From Blastomonas fulva (GTDB lineage: Bacteria > Pseudomonadota > Alphaproteobacteria > Sphingomonadales > Sphingomonadaceae), in NCBI RefSeq assembly GCF_003431825.1, contig NZ_CP020083.1, positions 930,001-994,000 of the forward strand: a stretch of DNA of 64,000 bases, in the 5' to 3' direction. The position numbers and the translations under genes were made by a program. The notes beneath the pieces were generated by a model. The model did not search any database. It worked only from the letters and a program-made list of their open reading frames with translations, and was not told the origin of the DNA. Position 1 is the stretch's first letter; every line of letters begins with the position of its first letter. Below are positions 39,958-49,096 of this stretch, piece by piece.

Positions 39958-42267
39958 TCAGAATTCGAGCATCACTTCAGCGCCCAGCTGACGGGGCGGA
40001 CGGACACCGGCAAAGGTGAACAGACCTGCCACCGGCAGCGTGCTGGACAGGCCGCGATTGTCGAGCAGGTTGCGACCGAACACGCTGAACGTCACGTTCG
40101 CACCGCCGAAGTCGTGCTTGTACGACAGGGTCGAATCGAGGATCTCGCGCTCAGAGGATTCGCAGCGGCGCTCGTTGGTGATGATGCCCTGCGCCTGCAG
40201 CGCCCCATCGGTGACGATGCAGGTCGAGTATTTGTCGACATAGCGGAAGATGGTGCTCCAGCGAAATTCGCCATCACCCACCGGGCGGGTGTAATCGAAA
40301 CCGGCGGACCAGGCATATTTCGGCGCACGGCGCAGGTCGAGATCGGACACGTCGATGCCGCCGCGCACGAAATTCTGGTAGTTGGCATCGAGATAGGTCG
40401 CCGAGAAGTTGAACGCGAGGTCATCGATCGGCAACGCGACAATTTCCAGCTCGATACCCTTGATCCGGGCCGAGGCGGCGTTCTCGACGATGGTTTCCTG
40501 CGCCTGGATGGCGTTGAACGGCGCCAGGGTGGGACGCACCAGCTCTTCCTGCTTGTCCGAATAATCGGTCTGGAAGATCGCGATGTTGGTGCGCAGGCGG
40601 CGGTCGAGCCAATCCGCCTTCAGGCCGATTTCATAGGCATCGACGATTTCCGGCTGATAGGGGCCGATCGCGGTCGGCGTCGCGGCGCGACCGTTGAAGC
40701 CGCCAGAGCGGAAGCCGCGCGAATAGGACGCATAGGCCAGCTGCCCGCCTTCGAACTGATAGTCCAGGCTGGCGCGATAGGTGAACTCGCCAAAATCCTC
40801 CGCCCCGACGCACGATGCTGCAGTGATCCCGGCAAAGCCGACCGGGCAGACGCCGGTGGGGCTCAGCGCAAAGTTGGTGACCAGCGCCTTCTCGTCACGG
40901 GTGTAGCGGCCACCGACGCCGAAGGTGAGCTTGTCGGACAGCTTGAAGCGCGCATCGGCAAAGCCGGCATAGGATTTGGAATCGCCGATCGAAAGCTGGA
41001 AGGCGCTGGCATTGGGGCCGAGAAATCCGAAGAACGAGGTCTGGCGCAGCGTGTACTGGCTGTCGAAATAATAGGCGCCCAGCACGATATCCATCCAGTC
41101 GGTGACGTCGCCGGCAAAGCGGATTTCCTGGCTAAACTGCTCGTACTTCTGGATGCGCAGCGTATCGAAGAAGTTGATCGAGGCGGAGTCGAAATCCTGC
41201 CGCACGCTCTCGTTGTTCTTGCGCCAGCCGGTGACCGAGGTCAGCGTGAAATCGCCCAGCTCGATATTGATCGTGCCGCTGATCGCGTCGGTCTTGTTGC
41301 GCACCGGGGTCTGGATATTGCCAAACACGGTGTAGAGCTGGCGGCTGTTGGTGGGCGTGCGGTTGCACTGGTTGCCCGGGATCTGGAAGGCGCGGACCAG
41401 CCCGACACCCGGCACCGGCACCTGCAGGCAGATCAGGTCGCGGTCGTTGGACACGCTGGCGGTGGCGACCTCGCCGTCTTCCTCCATGTGCTCATAGGTG
41501 ATCACCGCCTCGATATTGTCGCTCGGCGTGATCAGCGCGGTGACGCCCGCGGTCCACACTTCGTATTCGTTGGTGCGGCGGTTGTTCTGCGTCGCGTTGC
41601 GCAGATAGCCATCGGTGTTGTCGTAGAAGAAGAAGCCCTTGAGCGCGAGGAAATCGCCGATCATCGGGGTGTTGACGACAAGGCGTCCGCGGATGGTGTT
41701 GTACTCGGCATAGCCGATCGAGGCGCGCACGCCCCATTCGCCTGTGGGCTTGCTGCGGCGGACGTTGATCACGCCGCCGATGGTGTTGCGCCCGAACAGT
41801 GTGCCCTGCGGTCCGCGCAGGATCTCGATTGATTCCAGATCGAACGCATCGAGCAATTGCCCGGTATTGGTGCCGATGAAGACATCGTCGACCACGACTC
41901 CGACCGCGGGATCGAAGCTCTTTTCGATATCCTCGAAGCTGATGCCGCGGATGGCGATGGCGGCAGCCGAAGGCCCGGCATTGACCGGATCGACCACCAG
42001 CCCGGGGACGCGACCGGCAAAGTCGCGAAGGTCGTCCACCGCGCCGGTGGCAAGCGCCTGCGCATCGATCGCGGACACCGCGACGGGAACCGACTGCAGC
42101 GATTCCTCGCGGCGCTGCGCGGTGACAACGATGGTGCGAAGCCCGGTTTCCTGCGCGACCTCGGCGCCCTCTGGCGCCTGATCCTGCGCCAGCGCAGCCG
42201 AAGGTGCCGCCAGCGTTGCAAGGCCCAGCGCGAATGCCGAAACCGACAGATAGGTTGATACCTTCAT
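39958..42267 (-). CDS. TonB-dependent outer membrane receptor
   Basis: 769-residue TonB-dependent receptor with signal peptide (VSAFALGLATLAAPSAALAQ), a TonB-box-like TIVVTAQRR near residue 45, a plug domain (FAGRVPGLVVDPVN ... ILRGPQGTLFGRNTIGG) and a 22-strand barrel ending in the outer-membrane motif LGAEVMLEF. Shine-Dalgarno AAAAGGGGAGG precedes ATG 42267. The ligand is unknown; sphingomonads use many such receptors for aromatic and hydrophobic substrates. It heads the minus-strand catabolic unit. Confidence 0.95.
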   Translation of the reverse strand: MKVSTYLSVSAFALGLATLAAPSAALAQDQAPEGAEVAQETGLRTIVVTAQRREESLQSVPVAVSAIDAQALATGAVDDLRDFAGRVPGLVVDPVNAGPSAAAIAIRGISFEDIEKSFDPAVGVVVDDVFIGTNTGQLLDAFDLESIEILRGPQGTLFGRNTIGGVINVRRSKPTGEWGVRASIGYAEYNTIRGRLVVNTPMIGDFLALKGFFFYDNTDGYLRNATQNNRRTNEYEVWTAGVTALITPSDNIEAVITYEHMEEDGEVATASVSNDRDLICLQVPVPGVGLVRAFQIPGNQCNRTPTNSRQLYTVFGNIQTPVRNKTDAISGTINIELGDFTLTSVTGWRKNNESVRQDFDSASINFFDTLRIQKYEQFSQEIRFAGDVTDWMDIVLGAYYFDSQYTLRQTSFFGFLGPNASAFQLSIGDSKSYAGFADARFKLSDKLTFGVGGRYTRDEKALVTNFALSPTGVCPVGFAGITAASCVGAEDFGEFTYRASLDYQFEGGQLAYASYSRGFRSGGFNGRAATPTAIGPYQPEIVDAYEIGLKADWLDRRLRTNIAIFQTDYSDKQEELVRPTLAPFNAIQAQETIVENAASARIKGIELEIVALPIDDLAFNFSATYLDANYQNFVRGGIDVSDLDLRRAPKYAWSAGFDYTRPVGDGEFRWSTIFRYVDKYSTCIVTDGALQAQGIITNERRCESSEREILDSTLSYKHDFGGANVTFSVFGRNLLDNRGLSSTLPVAGLFTFAGVRPPRQLGAEVMLEF

Positions 42268-42352
42268 CAATGCCTCCCCTTTTGCTGCGGTTCGTGTCCG
42301 CACCATTTTCTCATGTTGCGCAAAAATGACCGGCGGACAGGTTTGCCTCAAG

Positions 42353-42366
42353 TGTCAAAAATGACA
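42353..42366. promoter_or_regulatory. Perfect inverted repeat TGTCA-AAAA-TGACA between divergent genes
   Basis: A 14-base perfect palindrome in the 213-base region between the TonB receptor and the molybdopterin oxidoreductase. It has the form of an operator for a dimeric regulator serving both genes. The N8 spacing differs from the PpsR consensus. Confidence 0.5.
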
Positions 42367-42480
42367 GTCGCGGCCCTTACGGCATCGGTTAGGGTGAAGG
42401 ACATGAGAGCACGAGGCTGGCCCGCATTGCCGGCCCGGTCCGGCATGCCAGCCGGGCGCGTGCCCAGGGGAGATACCAGC

Positions 42481-44601
42481 ATGCCGGTCCAGCGCAGCTT
42501 CTGCCGTTTCTGCCATGCCAATTGCGCGATCCTGGTCGAGACCGAGGGCGACACGGTCGTGCGCGTGTCGGGCGATCCGGAGGATCCGGTGTTCGGCGGC
42601 TATACCTGCATCAAGGGCCGCCAGCTGCCCGAGGCGCACCATCACCCCGAACGGCTGCTGGCTTCGCAGAAGAAGGGTGCGCAAGGGTTCGCCCCGATCG
42701 CAACGCAACAGGCGCTCGACGAGATCGCAGCGAAGCTCAAGCCGCTGATCGAGGAGCACGGACCCGACAGCGTCGCCATCTATGCGGGCACCTATTCGTT
42801 CCAGAACTCCGCAGGCGTCGCCTCTGCGATGGCGTTTGCGCAAGGATTGGGCACCCGGCATTTCTACACCAGCGTGACATTGGACCAGCCCGCCAAGGTC
42901 TACACCGCGTTCCAGTACGGCCAGTGGCAGGGCGGCGGGCATGTCTTTGGCGAGGCCGATGTCGCGTTCTTCATCGGCAACAATCCCATCGTCTCGCATT
43001 ACGGCCCGCCCGGCGGCCTGCCCCCGTTCTCGCCATCGCGCCGGTTGCGCGATGCGATCGAGGGGGGCCTCAAGCTGATCGTCGCCGACCCGCGCACCAG
43101 CGATGTCGCCGCACTGGCGCACATCCATTTGCCCGTAAAGCCCGGCGAGGACCCGGCGCTGCTCGCGGGGATGATCCACGTGATCCTGGAGGAGCGGTTG
43201 TATGACGAGGCGTTCGTGCAGGCCCATGTCGATGGCCTGGCCGAGCTCAAAGAGGCTGTGTCCGGCTTCCCGCCCGCGATCGCTGCCGCGCGCGCAGGCG
43301 TCAGCGAAGCGGACCTCGTCGCCGCCGCCCGGATGTTCGCAGGCGGCACCAGGGGCTCGGCCAGTACCGGGACGGGGCCGGAGATGGCGGGCAACGGCAC
43401 GCTGACGCAATATCTGGTGAGCAGCCTCAACATCCTGTGCGGCCGCTTCTGCCGCGAGGGCGAGAAGAGCTCGATCCCGCGTATCTTCACGCCCGTCACC
43501 CCGCGCCGCGCGCAGGTCGCGCCGCCGATGAAACTGTGGGGCGAGGGCTTTCCTGCCTCGCGCTTCCGCGGCCTCACCCATCTGATGAGCGAGATGCCGT
43601 GCAACGTGCTGGCCGACGAAATCCTCACCCCCGGCCAAGGCCAGATCAAGGCGCTGATCTCAATTGGCGGCAACCCGATGCTGGCCTTTCCCGACCAGGA
43701 CAAGATGGCGCGCGCGATTGATGCACTCGAGCTGTTCGTCAGCGTCGATATCCGCAGCGAAGGCGTCTCGGCGCGCCGCTCGGACTATATCCTCGCGCCG
43801 TTGATGTGCCTCGAGCGCGACGACATCTCGTCTTTGTCCGAATGGTGGTACGAGATCCCCTACGCGCGCTACACCGAGGCGCTGCTGCCGCGCCCGGGCG
43901 ATCTGCTCGACGAATACGAGATGCTCTGGGGGCTCGCCAAAAGGCTGGGCACCGGGCTGCCGCTGGCAGGCGGCCCCTGCCCGATGAACGTGTGTCCCGA
44001 CAAGCAGACCTTTCTCGACATGGCGGTTGCAGGCTGCGTGGTGCCGCCCAGCCAGGTCCGCGCCGACAGCCCCGATGGCAAGGCAGTGATCTATGACGAC
44101 AAGCACCCGATCGTCGAACCGGCAGAGCCAGGACACGAGGCGCGATTCGATCTGGCGGGCGGCGACATGCCCGCGCAGCTCGTCGCATATGGACGCGACG
44201 ATCCGGCGCGCCAGGGCTTTCCCTTCCGGCTGATCTCGCGCCGCAGCCGCCACCGCTTCAATTCGACCGGCGGGCATCTGTCCGCGCTCGCGGCCAAGCG
44301 CACCACCAACCCCGCGCACATCCACCCCGACGATCTGGCGGGACTTGGCGTCGCCGATGGCGAGATGATCCGCATCGCCTCTCCGCATGGCGAGGTGCAC
44401 GCGCTTGCCAAGGCATCCGATGGCCTGCGCCGCGGGGTGATCTCGATGGCGCACGGCTATGGCGACCCGGACTTCAGCCCGGACGCGGTCCCTATGCGCG
44501 GCGGATCGACCAACCGGCTGGTCAGCGAAACCAGCGGCTTCGATCCGATCACCGGCCAGGCGCTGCAGAGCGCGATTCCGGTCAAGGTGATGCGTGTTTG
44601 A
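42481..44601 (+). CDS. Molybdopterin-dependent oxidoreductase
   Basis: 706-residue bis-MGD enzyme of the DMSO reductase superfamily (formate dehydrogenase/nitrate reductase-like). An N-terminal [4Fe-4S] motif is visible as C-x2-C-x3-C plus a later Cys (FCRFCHANC ... GYTCIKGR). The C-terminal molybdopterin dinucleotide-binding domain (about residues 590-706) is present. ATG 42481 follows AGGGGAGA. No twin-arginine signal, so it is cytoplasmic. The following Rieske ferredoxin gene is probably its electron partner. Substrate unknown; similar enzymes in catabolic clusters hydroxylate or dehydrogenate. Confidence 0.9.
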   Translation: MPVQRSFCRFCHANCAILVETEGDTVVRVSGDPEDPVFGGYTCIKGRQLPEAHHHPERLLASQKKGAQGFAPIATQQALDEIAAKLKPLIEEHGPDSVAIYAGTYSFQNSAGVASAMAFAQGLGTRHFYTSVTLDQPAKVYTAFQYGQWQGGGHVFGEADVAFFIGNNPIVSHYGPPGGLPPFSPSRRLRDAIEGGLKLIVADPRTSDVAALAHIHLPVKPGEDPALLAGMIHVILEERLYDEAFVQAHVDGLAELKEAVSGFPPAIAAARAGVSEADLVAAARMFAGGTRGSASTGTGPEMAGNGTLTQYLVSSLNILCGRFCREGEKSSIPRIFTPVTPRRAQVAPPMKLWGEGFPASRFRGLTHLMSEMPCNVLADEILTPGQGQIKALISIGGNPMLAFPDQDKMARAIDALELFVSVDIRSEGVSARRSDYILAPLMCLERDDISSLSEWWYEIPYARYTEALLPRPGDLLDEYEMLWGLAKRLGTGLPLAGGPCPMNVCPDKQTFLDMAVAGCVVPPSQVRADSPDGKAVIYDDKHPIVEPAEPGHEARFDLAGGDMPAQLVAYGRDDPARQGFPFRLISRRSRHRFNSTGGHLSALAAKRTTNPAHIHPDDLAGLGVADGEMIRIASPHGEVHALAKASDGLRRGVISMAHGYGDPDFSPDAVPMRGGSTNRLVSETSGFDPITGQALQSAIPVKVMRV

Positions 44602-44671
44602 GGGCGGGCAAGTGCATTGCAGGACAAGCGCAGGATTGCGGGCGAACCCGTTCTACGCCATCACAAACGCC

Positions 44672-44983
44672 ATGACCTTCACCCCCGTGACCCCGTCGGA
44701 TATTGCACCGGGCACCACCCGTTTTGTGCAGCATGAGGGTGCAGCATTTCTTGTCGTGCGCGATGGCGATGGCCGGGTCCATGCGCTCGATGGCCTATGC
44801 AGCCACGCGCTGCTGCCGCTGGCTGGCGCAAGGGTGCGGCGCGGGCATGTCATCTGCCCGCACCATGGCGCGCGCTTCGACATCACCACCGGCGCGGCCA
44901 AGGGCCCGCCCGCGCACTGCGGGGTCTCGCATTACCCGGCGCAAGAGAAAGACGGCATGATCGAACTGGATCTGAACCCATGA
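44672..44983 (+). CDS. Rieske-type [2Fe-2S] ferredoxin
   Basis: 103-residue Rieske ferredoxin. The cluster motifs CSHALLPL and CPHHGARFD carry the two Cys and two His ligands. It would supply electrons to the upstream molybdoenzyme, or to Rieske oxygenases such as those at 58-61 kb. A GTG at 44594, overlapping the upstream stop, would add 26 residues; the ATG at 44672 gives the length usual for this family. The stop overlaps the next gene's ATG. Confidence 0.88.
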   Translation: MTFTPVTPSDIAPGTTRFVQHEGAAFLVVRDGDGRVHALDGLCSHALLPLAGARVRRGHVICPHHGARFDITTGAAKGPPAHCGVSHYPAQEKDGMIELDLNP

Positions 44984-45744
44984 CCTTCGACATCAGGAAC
45001 AAGGTGGTGCTGATCACCGGTGCGGCTTCGGGCATCGGTGCTGCCACCGCAAGGCTGGCGGCAGAGCGCGGCGCGCATGTCATCGCCACCGATCTCGATG
45101 GCGCGCGGATGCAGGGCGTTGCCGCCGACTGCCACTGCATCGGCCTCACCCATGATGTCACCAGCCAGGACGACTGGGACAATGCCATCGCCGCGGCCGT
45201 GCACCATTACGGGCGGCTCGATGCGCTGGTCTCCAACGCGGGGATCGTCCACTACGAACGGATCATCGATCTGGACATGGCGCGGTTCCGCAGGCTCAAT
45301 CAGGTGCATGTCGAGGGCAGCTTCATCGGCTTGCAAAAGGCGGTGGCGCAGATGCGCGCGCAGGCCGGGGGCAAACCCGCCACGGGCAGCATCGTGCTCA
45401 CCGCATCGGTGATGGCCAATTGCGCGGCGCCCGCAATCTCTGCCTATGCGGCCGCCAAGGCGGCGATGGCCAACATGGCGCGCGCGGTCGGGGTCGAGGT
45501 CGGGCGCAAGGGCGACATGATCCGCGTCAACGCCGTCTGCCCCGGCCCGACACGGACCCCGCTGCTCGAAGGCGTGATGCCCGCAGGCGCGATGAACGAC
45601 CCCGCGCACCGGGCCGACGTTCCGCTGGGCGTGCCGCAGGAGCCCGAGGACATCGCCGAGAGCATCCTGTTCCTGATCAGCGAGGAATCCTCGTTCATGA
45701 CTGCCACGCAGATGGTGGTCGATGGCGGATGGAGCCTGACATGA
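44980..45744 (+). CDS. SDR-family oxidoreductase
   Basis: 254-residue classical short-chain dehydrogenase/reductase. Cofactor motif TGAASGIG near residue 14 and catalytic Tyr/Lys in SAYAAAKAA. Asp after the second strand (IATDLDG) suggests NAD(H) preference. Coupled to the Rieske ferredoxin and to the next SDR by ATGA overlaps. Substrate unknown. Confidence 0.9.
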   Translation: MTFDIRNKVVLITGAASGIGAATARLAAERGAHVIATDLDGARMQGVAADCHCIGLTHDVTSQDDWDNAIAAAVHHYGRLDALVSNAGIVHYERIIDLDMARFRRLNQVHVEGSFIGLQKAVAQMRAQAGGKPATGSIVLTASVMANCAAPAISAYAAAKAAMANMARAVGVEVGRKGDMIRVNAVCPGPTRTPLLEGVMPAGAMNDPAHRADVPLGVPQEPEDIAESILFLISEESSFMTATQMVVDGGWSLT

Positions 45745-46493
45745 CCCGGACCGCCATCATCACAGGCGCGACATCGGGCATCGGACGGGCGACCGCGCTG
45801 CGTCTCGCCCGCGCAGGCTTTCACATCATCGCCACCGGGCGCAGCCATGAGCGCGGGGCGGAGACCGTCCGGCAGATCAAGGCCGCAGGCGGCAGCGCGG
45901 AATTTCACAGCTTCGATGTGACGGCGGAAGGCGACTGGGCAGCGTTCGCCGACACGGTGACCAAGGCACACAGATCGGTCGACGCGCTGATCAACTCGGC
46001 CGGGTCGTTCTTTTCCAAGCCCTTGCCCGACACCACGCTCGAGGAGTTCCGCGACCTGTGGACCGCGGATGTGGAGAGTGTGGTGCTGGGGACCAAATAC
46101 GGCCTGCGGATGATGCGCGACACCAGGAGCGCAGGCTCGATCGTCAACATCTCCTCGCTCGCCGGGCTGATCGGGCTCGACGATTGCTCGGCCTATTGCG
46201 CGGCTAAGGCGGCGGTGACGCATTTCAGCCGCGTGGCCGCCCTGGAAGGCGCGCAGATGGACCCCAAGGTGCGCGTCAATTCGCTCAACCCCGGCGTGAT
46301 CTACACCGAGATGATCACCGGTGCCTATGGCGACAGCGACGAGGTCAAGGCGTTCGTGATGGACGGCAACGCGCTGCAACGGGTGGGCACTGCAGAAGAC
46401 ATCGCCAGCGCCGCGACCTTCCTCGCCAGCCCCGCAGCGCGCATGGTCACCGGCACCGCGATGCTGGTCGACGGCGGCCGCGGGGCGGACTGA
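45741..46493 (+). CDS. SDR-family oxidoreductase
   Basis: 250-residue classical SDR with TGATSGIG near residue 9 and SAYCAAKAA as the active-site motif; an Arg in IATGRSHERG suggests NADP(H). It is translationally coupled to the preceding SDR. The substrate cannot be inferred; with the MDR enzyme that follows, it may reduce or oxidise a degradation intermediate. Confidence 0.9.
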   Translation: MTRTAIITGATSGIGRATALRLARAGFHIIATGRSHERGAETVRQIKAAGGSAEFHSFDVTAEGDWAAFADTVTKAHRSVDALINSAGSFFSKPLPDTTLEEFRDLWTADVESVVLGTKYGLRMMRDTRSAGSIVNISSLAGLIGLDDCSAYCAAKAAVTHFSRVAALEGAQMDPKVRVNSLNPGVIYTEMITGAYGDSDEVKAFVMDGNALQRVGTAEDIASAATFLASPAARMVTGTAMLVDGGRGAD

Positions 46494-46533
46494 CCTTACC
46501 CCTTATTCCCTTTACCGGAGACATACGCAGACC

Positions 46534-47547
46534 ATGACCAGCAACCGCCAGTTCATCCTCAAGCGCCGCCCCGATGGCGCGCCGGTCGCAGCCGATTTCG
46601 CGCTCGAGACCTCGGCGATCCCTGCGTTGGAGGACGGCCAGTTCCTGATCCGCAACCATTATGCCTCGCTCGATCCCGCGCAGCGCGGCTGGATGTCCGA
46701 TGCGGAAAGCTATATGCCGCCGATCCCGCTGGGCGCCCCGGTGCGCGCGACCACGATCGGCGTGGTCGAGGAAAGCCGCGCGGAGGGCTTCGCCAAGGGC
46801 CAATGGGTGCTGGGACTGAACGCCATCGAGGATTATTCGGTCGGCACGCTGGGCGGCTTCACCCAGCCGATCGACCCGCATGCGGTGCCATCGGTGACCA
46901 ACTATCTCTCGCTGTTCGGCGCGGTGGGCATGACCGCCTATTTCGGCTTCATCGATGTCTGCGAACCGATGGTCGGCGATGTCGTACTGATCAGCGGCGC
47001 AGCCGGCGCGGTGGGCTCGCTGGTCGGGCAGATCGCCAAGATCCTGGGCTGCACGACCATCGGCATCGCGGGCGGCGCGGAAAAATGCGCACGGCTCAAG
47101 GATCGCTATGGCTTCGATCACGCCATCGACTATCGCGGCAAGGACATGGCCGCGCTGGATGCCGCGATCAAGGCGGTGGCGCCCGATGGCGTCGATGTGA
47201 TCTTCGAAAATGTCGGCGGCGACATTCTGGACGCGGGGCTGATGAACCTGCGGCATGGCGCCCGCATCGGGCTGTGCGGGCTGATCAGCGAGTACAACGC
47301 GCCCAGCCCCGTGGGCGCGCGCAACATCTGGCAGCTGATCGTCCACCGCGCCTCGATCCGCGGGCTGCTGGTCGCGGACTATGTCGGGCGCTTTGCCGAG
47401 GGTGGCGCGAAGATGGGCGAATGGGCAGCATCGGGACGGCTGGTGGTCGACGAACATATCGACGAGGGGCTCGACAATGCGTTGCCTGCGTTCATGCGGC
47501 TGTTCGAGGGATCGAACCAGGGCAAGATGATCCTCAAGATCGCCTGA
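46534..47547 (+). CDS. MDR-family NADP-dependent oxidoreductase (paralogue 2)
   Basis: 337-residue enzyme of the CurA/prostaglandin reductase-like group, paralogue of the gene at 35705-36703. Shared blocks include DPAQRGWM, GAAGAVGSLVGQIA and GVDVIFENVGG. It likely reduces an alpha,beta-unsaturated ketone or acyl intermediate. Shine-Dalgarno ACCGGAGA is close to ATG 46534. Confidence 0.88.
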   Translation: MTSNRQFILKRRPDGAPVAADFALETSAIPALEDGQFLIRNHYASLDPAQRGWMSDAESYMPPIPLGAPVRATTIGVVEESRAEGFAKGQWVLGLNAIEDYSVGTLGGFTQPIDPHAVPSVTNYLSLFGAVGMTAYFGFIDVCEPMVGDVVLISGAAGAVGSLVGQIAKILGCTTIGIAGGAEKCARLKDRYGFDHAIDYRGKDMAALDAAIKAVAPDGVDVIFENVGGDILDAGLMNLRHGARIGLCGLISEYNAPSPVGARNIWQLIVHRASIRGLLVADYVGRFAEGGAKMGEWAASGRLVVDEHIDEGLDNALPAFMRLFEGSNQGKMILKIA

Positions 47548-47626
47548 CGGCGCGCGACCCGACAGGCTGGACACGCGGCATGGATGCTGCGCAGATGGCC
47601 TGCCTCCAATCCACGAAGGAACGAGC

Positions 47627-48349
47627 ATGAGCAGACTGAACGGACGCAAGGCGCTGGTCACCGGGGCCGCATCGGGGATCGGCGCGGCGACGGTTCGCCG
47701 CCTGCTCGCCGATGGCGCGACGGTTCTGGCCTGCGACATCAGCAGCGAGGGGCTGGCGGGCACATTCAACCACATCGCCAACCTGGCCGACCCCCAGGCG
47801 ATCACGACGCTGGCGGCGGCCGCGCAAAGCCAGCTGGGCGGGCTCGACATCCTGATCAACAACGCCGGGGTGTGCCCGGTGGGCACGCTCGACGAACTGA
47901 CCGATGACCAGTGGCAGTTCGGGCTCGACGTCAACCTGCTCGCGCCCGCGCGGCTATCCAAGGCGTGCCTTGCCCTGCTCAAGGCGTCCAGGGCAGGCCG
48001 GGTGATCAACACCGGATCGATCCTGTCGCGCTATGGCGATGCGGGGCTGGGTGCCTATGCCGCGTCCAAGCACGCGATCCTGGGCTTCACCCGATCGCTG
48101 GCGATGGAGCTCGGCCCCTATGGCGTGACCGTCAACTGCGTTCAGCCCGGCTGCATCGTCACCGGAATGACCCGAGGCATGCTCGAGAACGGCGAGGCAG
48201 CGGATTATTATCGGGACAAGTCGGCGCTCAAGCGTCTCGGCCAGCCCGAGGATATCGCCGATGTCATCGCATTCCTCGCCAGCGACGATGCGCGCTTCAT
48301 CACCGGCCAGGGCATCATCGCCGATGGCGGGGTGATGACGCACAGCTGA
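47627..48349 (+). CDS. SDR-family oxidoreductase
   Basis: 240-residue classical SDR: TGAASGIG near residue 13, NNAG motif in ILINNAGVCPVG and active-site GAYAASKHA. Asp in ACDISSEG suggests NAD(H). It is the last gene of the plus-strand unit beginning with the molybdoenzyme and converges on the toxin-antitoxin pair. Confidence 0.9.
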   Translation: MSRLNGRKALVTGAASGIGAATVRRLLADGATVLACDISSEGLAGTFNHIANLADPQAITTLAAAAQSQLGGLDILINNAGVCPVGTLDELTDDQWQFGLDVNLLAPARLSKACLALLKASRAGRVINTGSILSRYGDAGLGAYAASKHAILGFTRSLAMELGPYGVTVNCVQPGCIVTGMTRGMLENGEAADYYRDKSALKRLGQPEDIADVIAFLASDDARFITGQGIIADGGVMTHS

Positions 48350-48367
48350 GAGGGGCGGGACAAGACA

Positions 48368-48673
48368 TCAGCCGGCCTCAAAATGGGCAATGGTGTCGCA
48401 ACTCGCATGGAGCACGGCCAACACATCGACCGTGTCAGCCGTATAGCGGAATATCAGGATATAGTTCGCCACCGGGGTGCTGCGGATGTCAGGGCCAAGG
48501 TCGGTCCGGGCTGTTCCCAGGGTGCCGGGAAGCGAGGCCAGCCTTCGCCCTTTTTGAACAAGCCTTCGCCTGAAGGCATCGGCCAGACTGCGATGCCCGC
48601 TTTCGCGTGCAATATAGGCCGATATCTCCCGAAGCTGGGCCTGCGCCCTCGCACTGATGCGGAGCGAACGCAT
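48368..48673 (-). CDS. RelE/ParE-family toxin
   Basis: 101-residue protein with the RelE/ParE fold pattern: MRSLRISARAQAQLREISAYI at the start and YILIFRYTADTVDVLAVLHA near the end. Members act on DNA gyrase or ribosomes when released. It is coupled to the upstream antitoxin by an ATGA overlap. The longer open frame upstream lies inside the antitoxin gene. Confidence 0.87.
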   Translation of the reverse strand: MRSLRISARAQAQLREISAYIARESGHRSLADAFRRRLVQKGRRLASLPGTLGTARTDLGPDIRSTPVANYILIFRYTADTVDVLAVLHASCDTIAHFEAG

Positions 48674-48924
48674 CAGACCTTCGCAGCTTTGGCTTCCCAC
48701 GCATCGAGATCGGCCTCAAGCTGCGCTTCGACCTCTTCCATCGTGTACCATTTGTCTTCGGCAATCGCCGCGTCGATCGTCTCGCGCAGCGCCGCAAGCT
48801 TGGCTTCGCGCTCCTCGACCAGCCGCAGCCCTTCGCGGACGATCTCGCTCGCCGAGCCATAGCGCCCGGTCTTCAGCAGAGCCTCGACATAAGTTTCCCA
48901 GCGTTCGCCGATGGATACATTCAT
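48673..48924 (-). CDS. ParD-like antitoxin (ribbon-helix-helix)
   Basis: 83-residue antitoxin: N-terminal RHH DNA-binding part (MNVSIGERWETYVEALLKTG, then SASEIVREGLRLVEERE) and an acidic C-terminal tail that would bind the toxin. ParD proteins repress their own operon. It stands upstream of the toxin and back-to-back with the P450 operon. Confidence 0.87.
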   Translation of the reverse strand: MNVSIGERWETYVEALLKTGRYGSASEIVREGLRLVEEREAKLAALRETIDAAIAEDKWYTMEEVEAQLEADLDAWEAKAAKV

Positions 48925-49096
48925 GCGCCTGTCCCTTGTGCTGTTATCCCACCCATTTTATACCCCGATAACACAAACTGCGCAATTTTCGTTATTGCAC
49001 GCCATTCGCCGCATCCTAGCATTTTCGACTATCGCCGCTCGCTGCAACCGCGGGCTATGACAGGGACATGACAGACCAGAAACGCGGGAGCAGGCA

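Noticed and set aside
36828-40019. A 1063-codon plus-strand open frame opposite the acyl-CoA ligase and carotenoid oxygenase genes.
   Set aside because: Antisense shadow: both genes opposite it carry intact family motifs.
49045-49075. Repeated TGACAG words just before the P450 gene as a LuxR-type operator.
   Set aside because: They are short direct repeats without dyad symmetry and no regulator can be linked to them.
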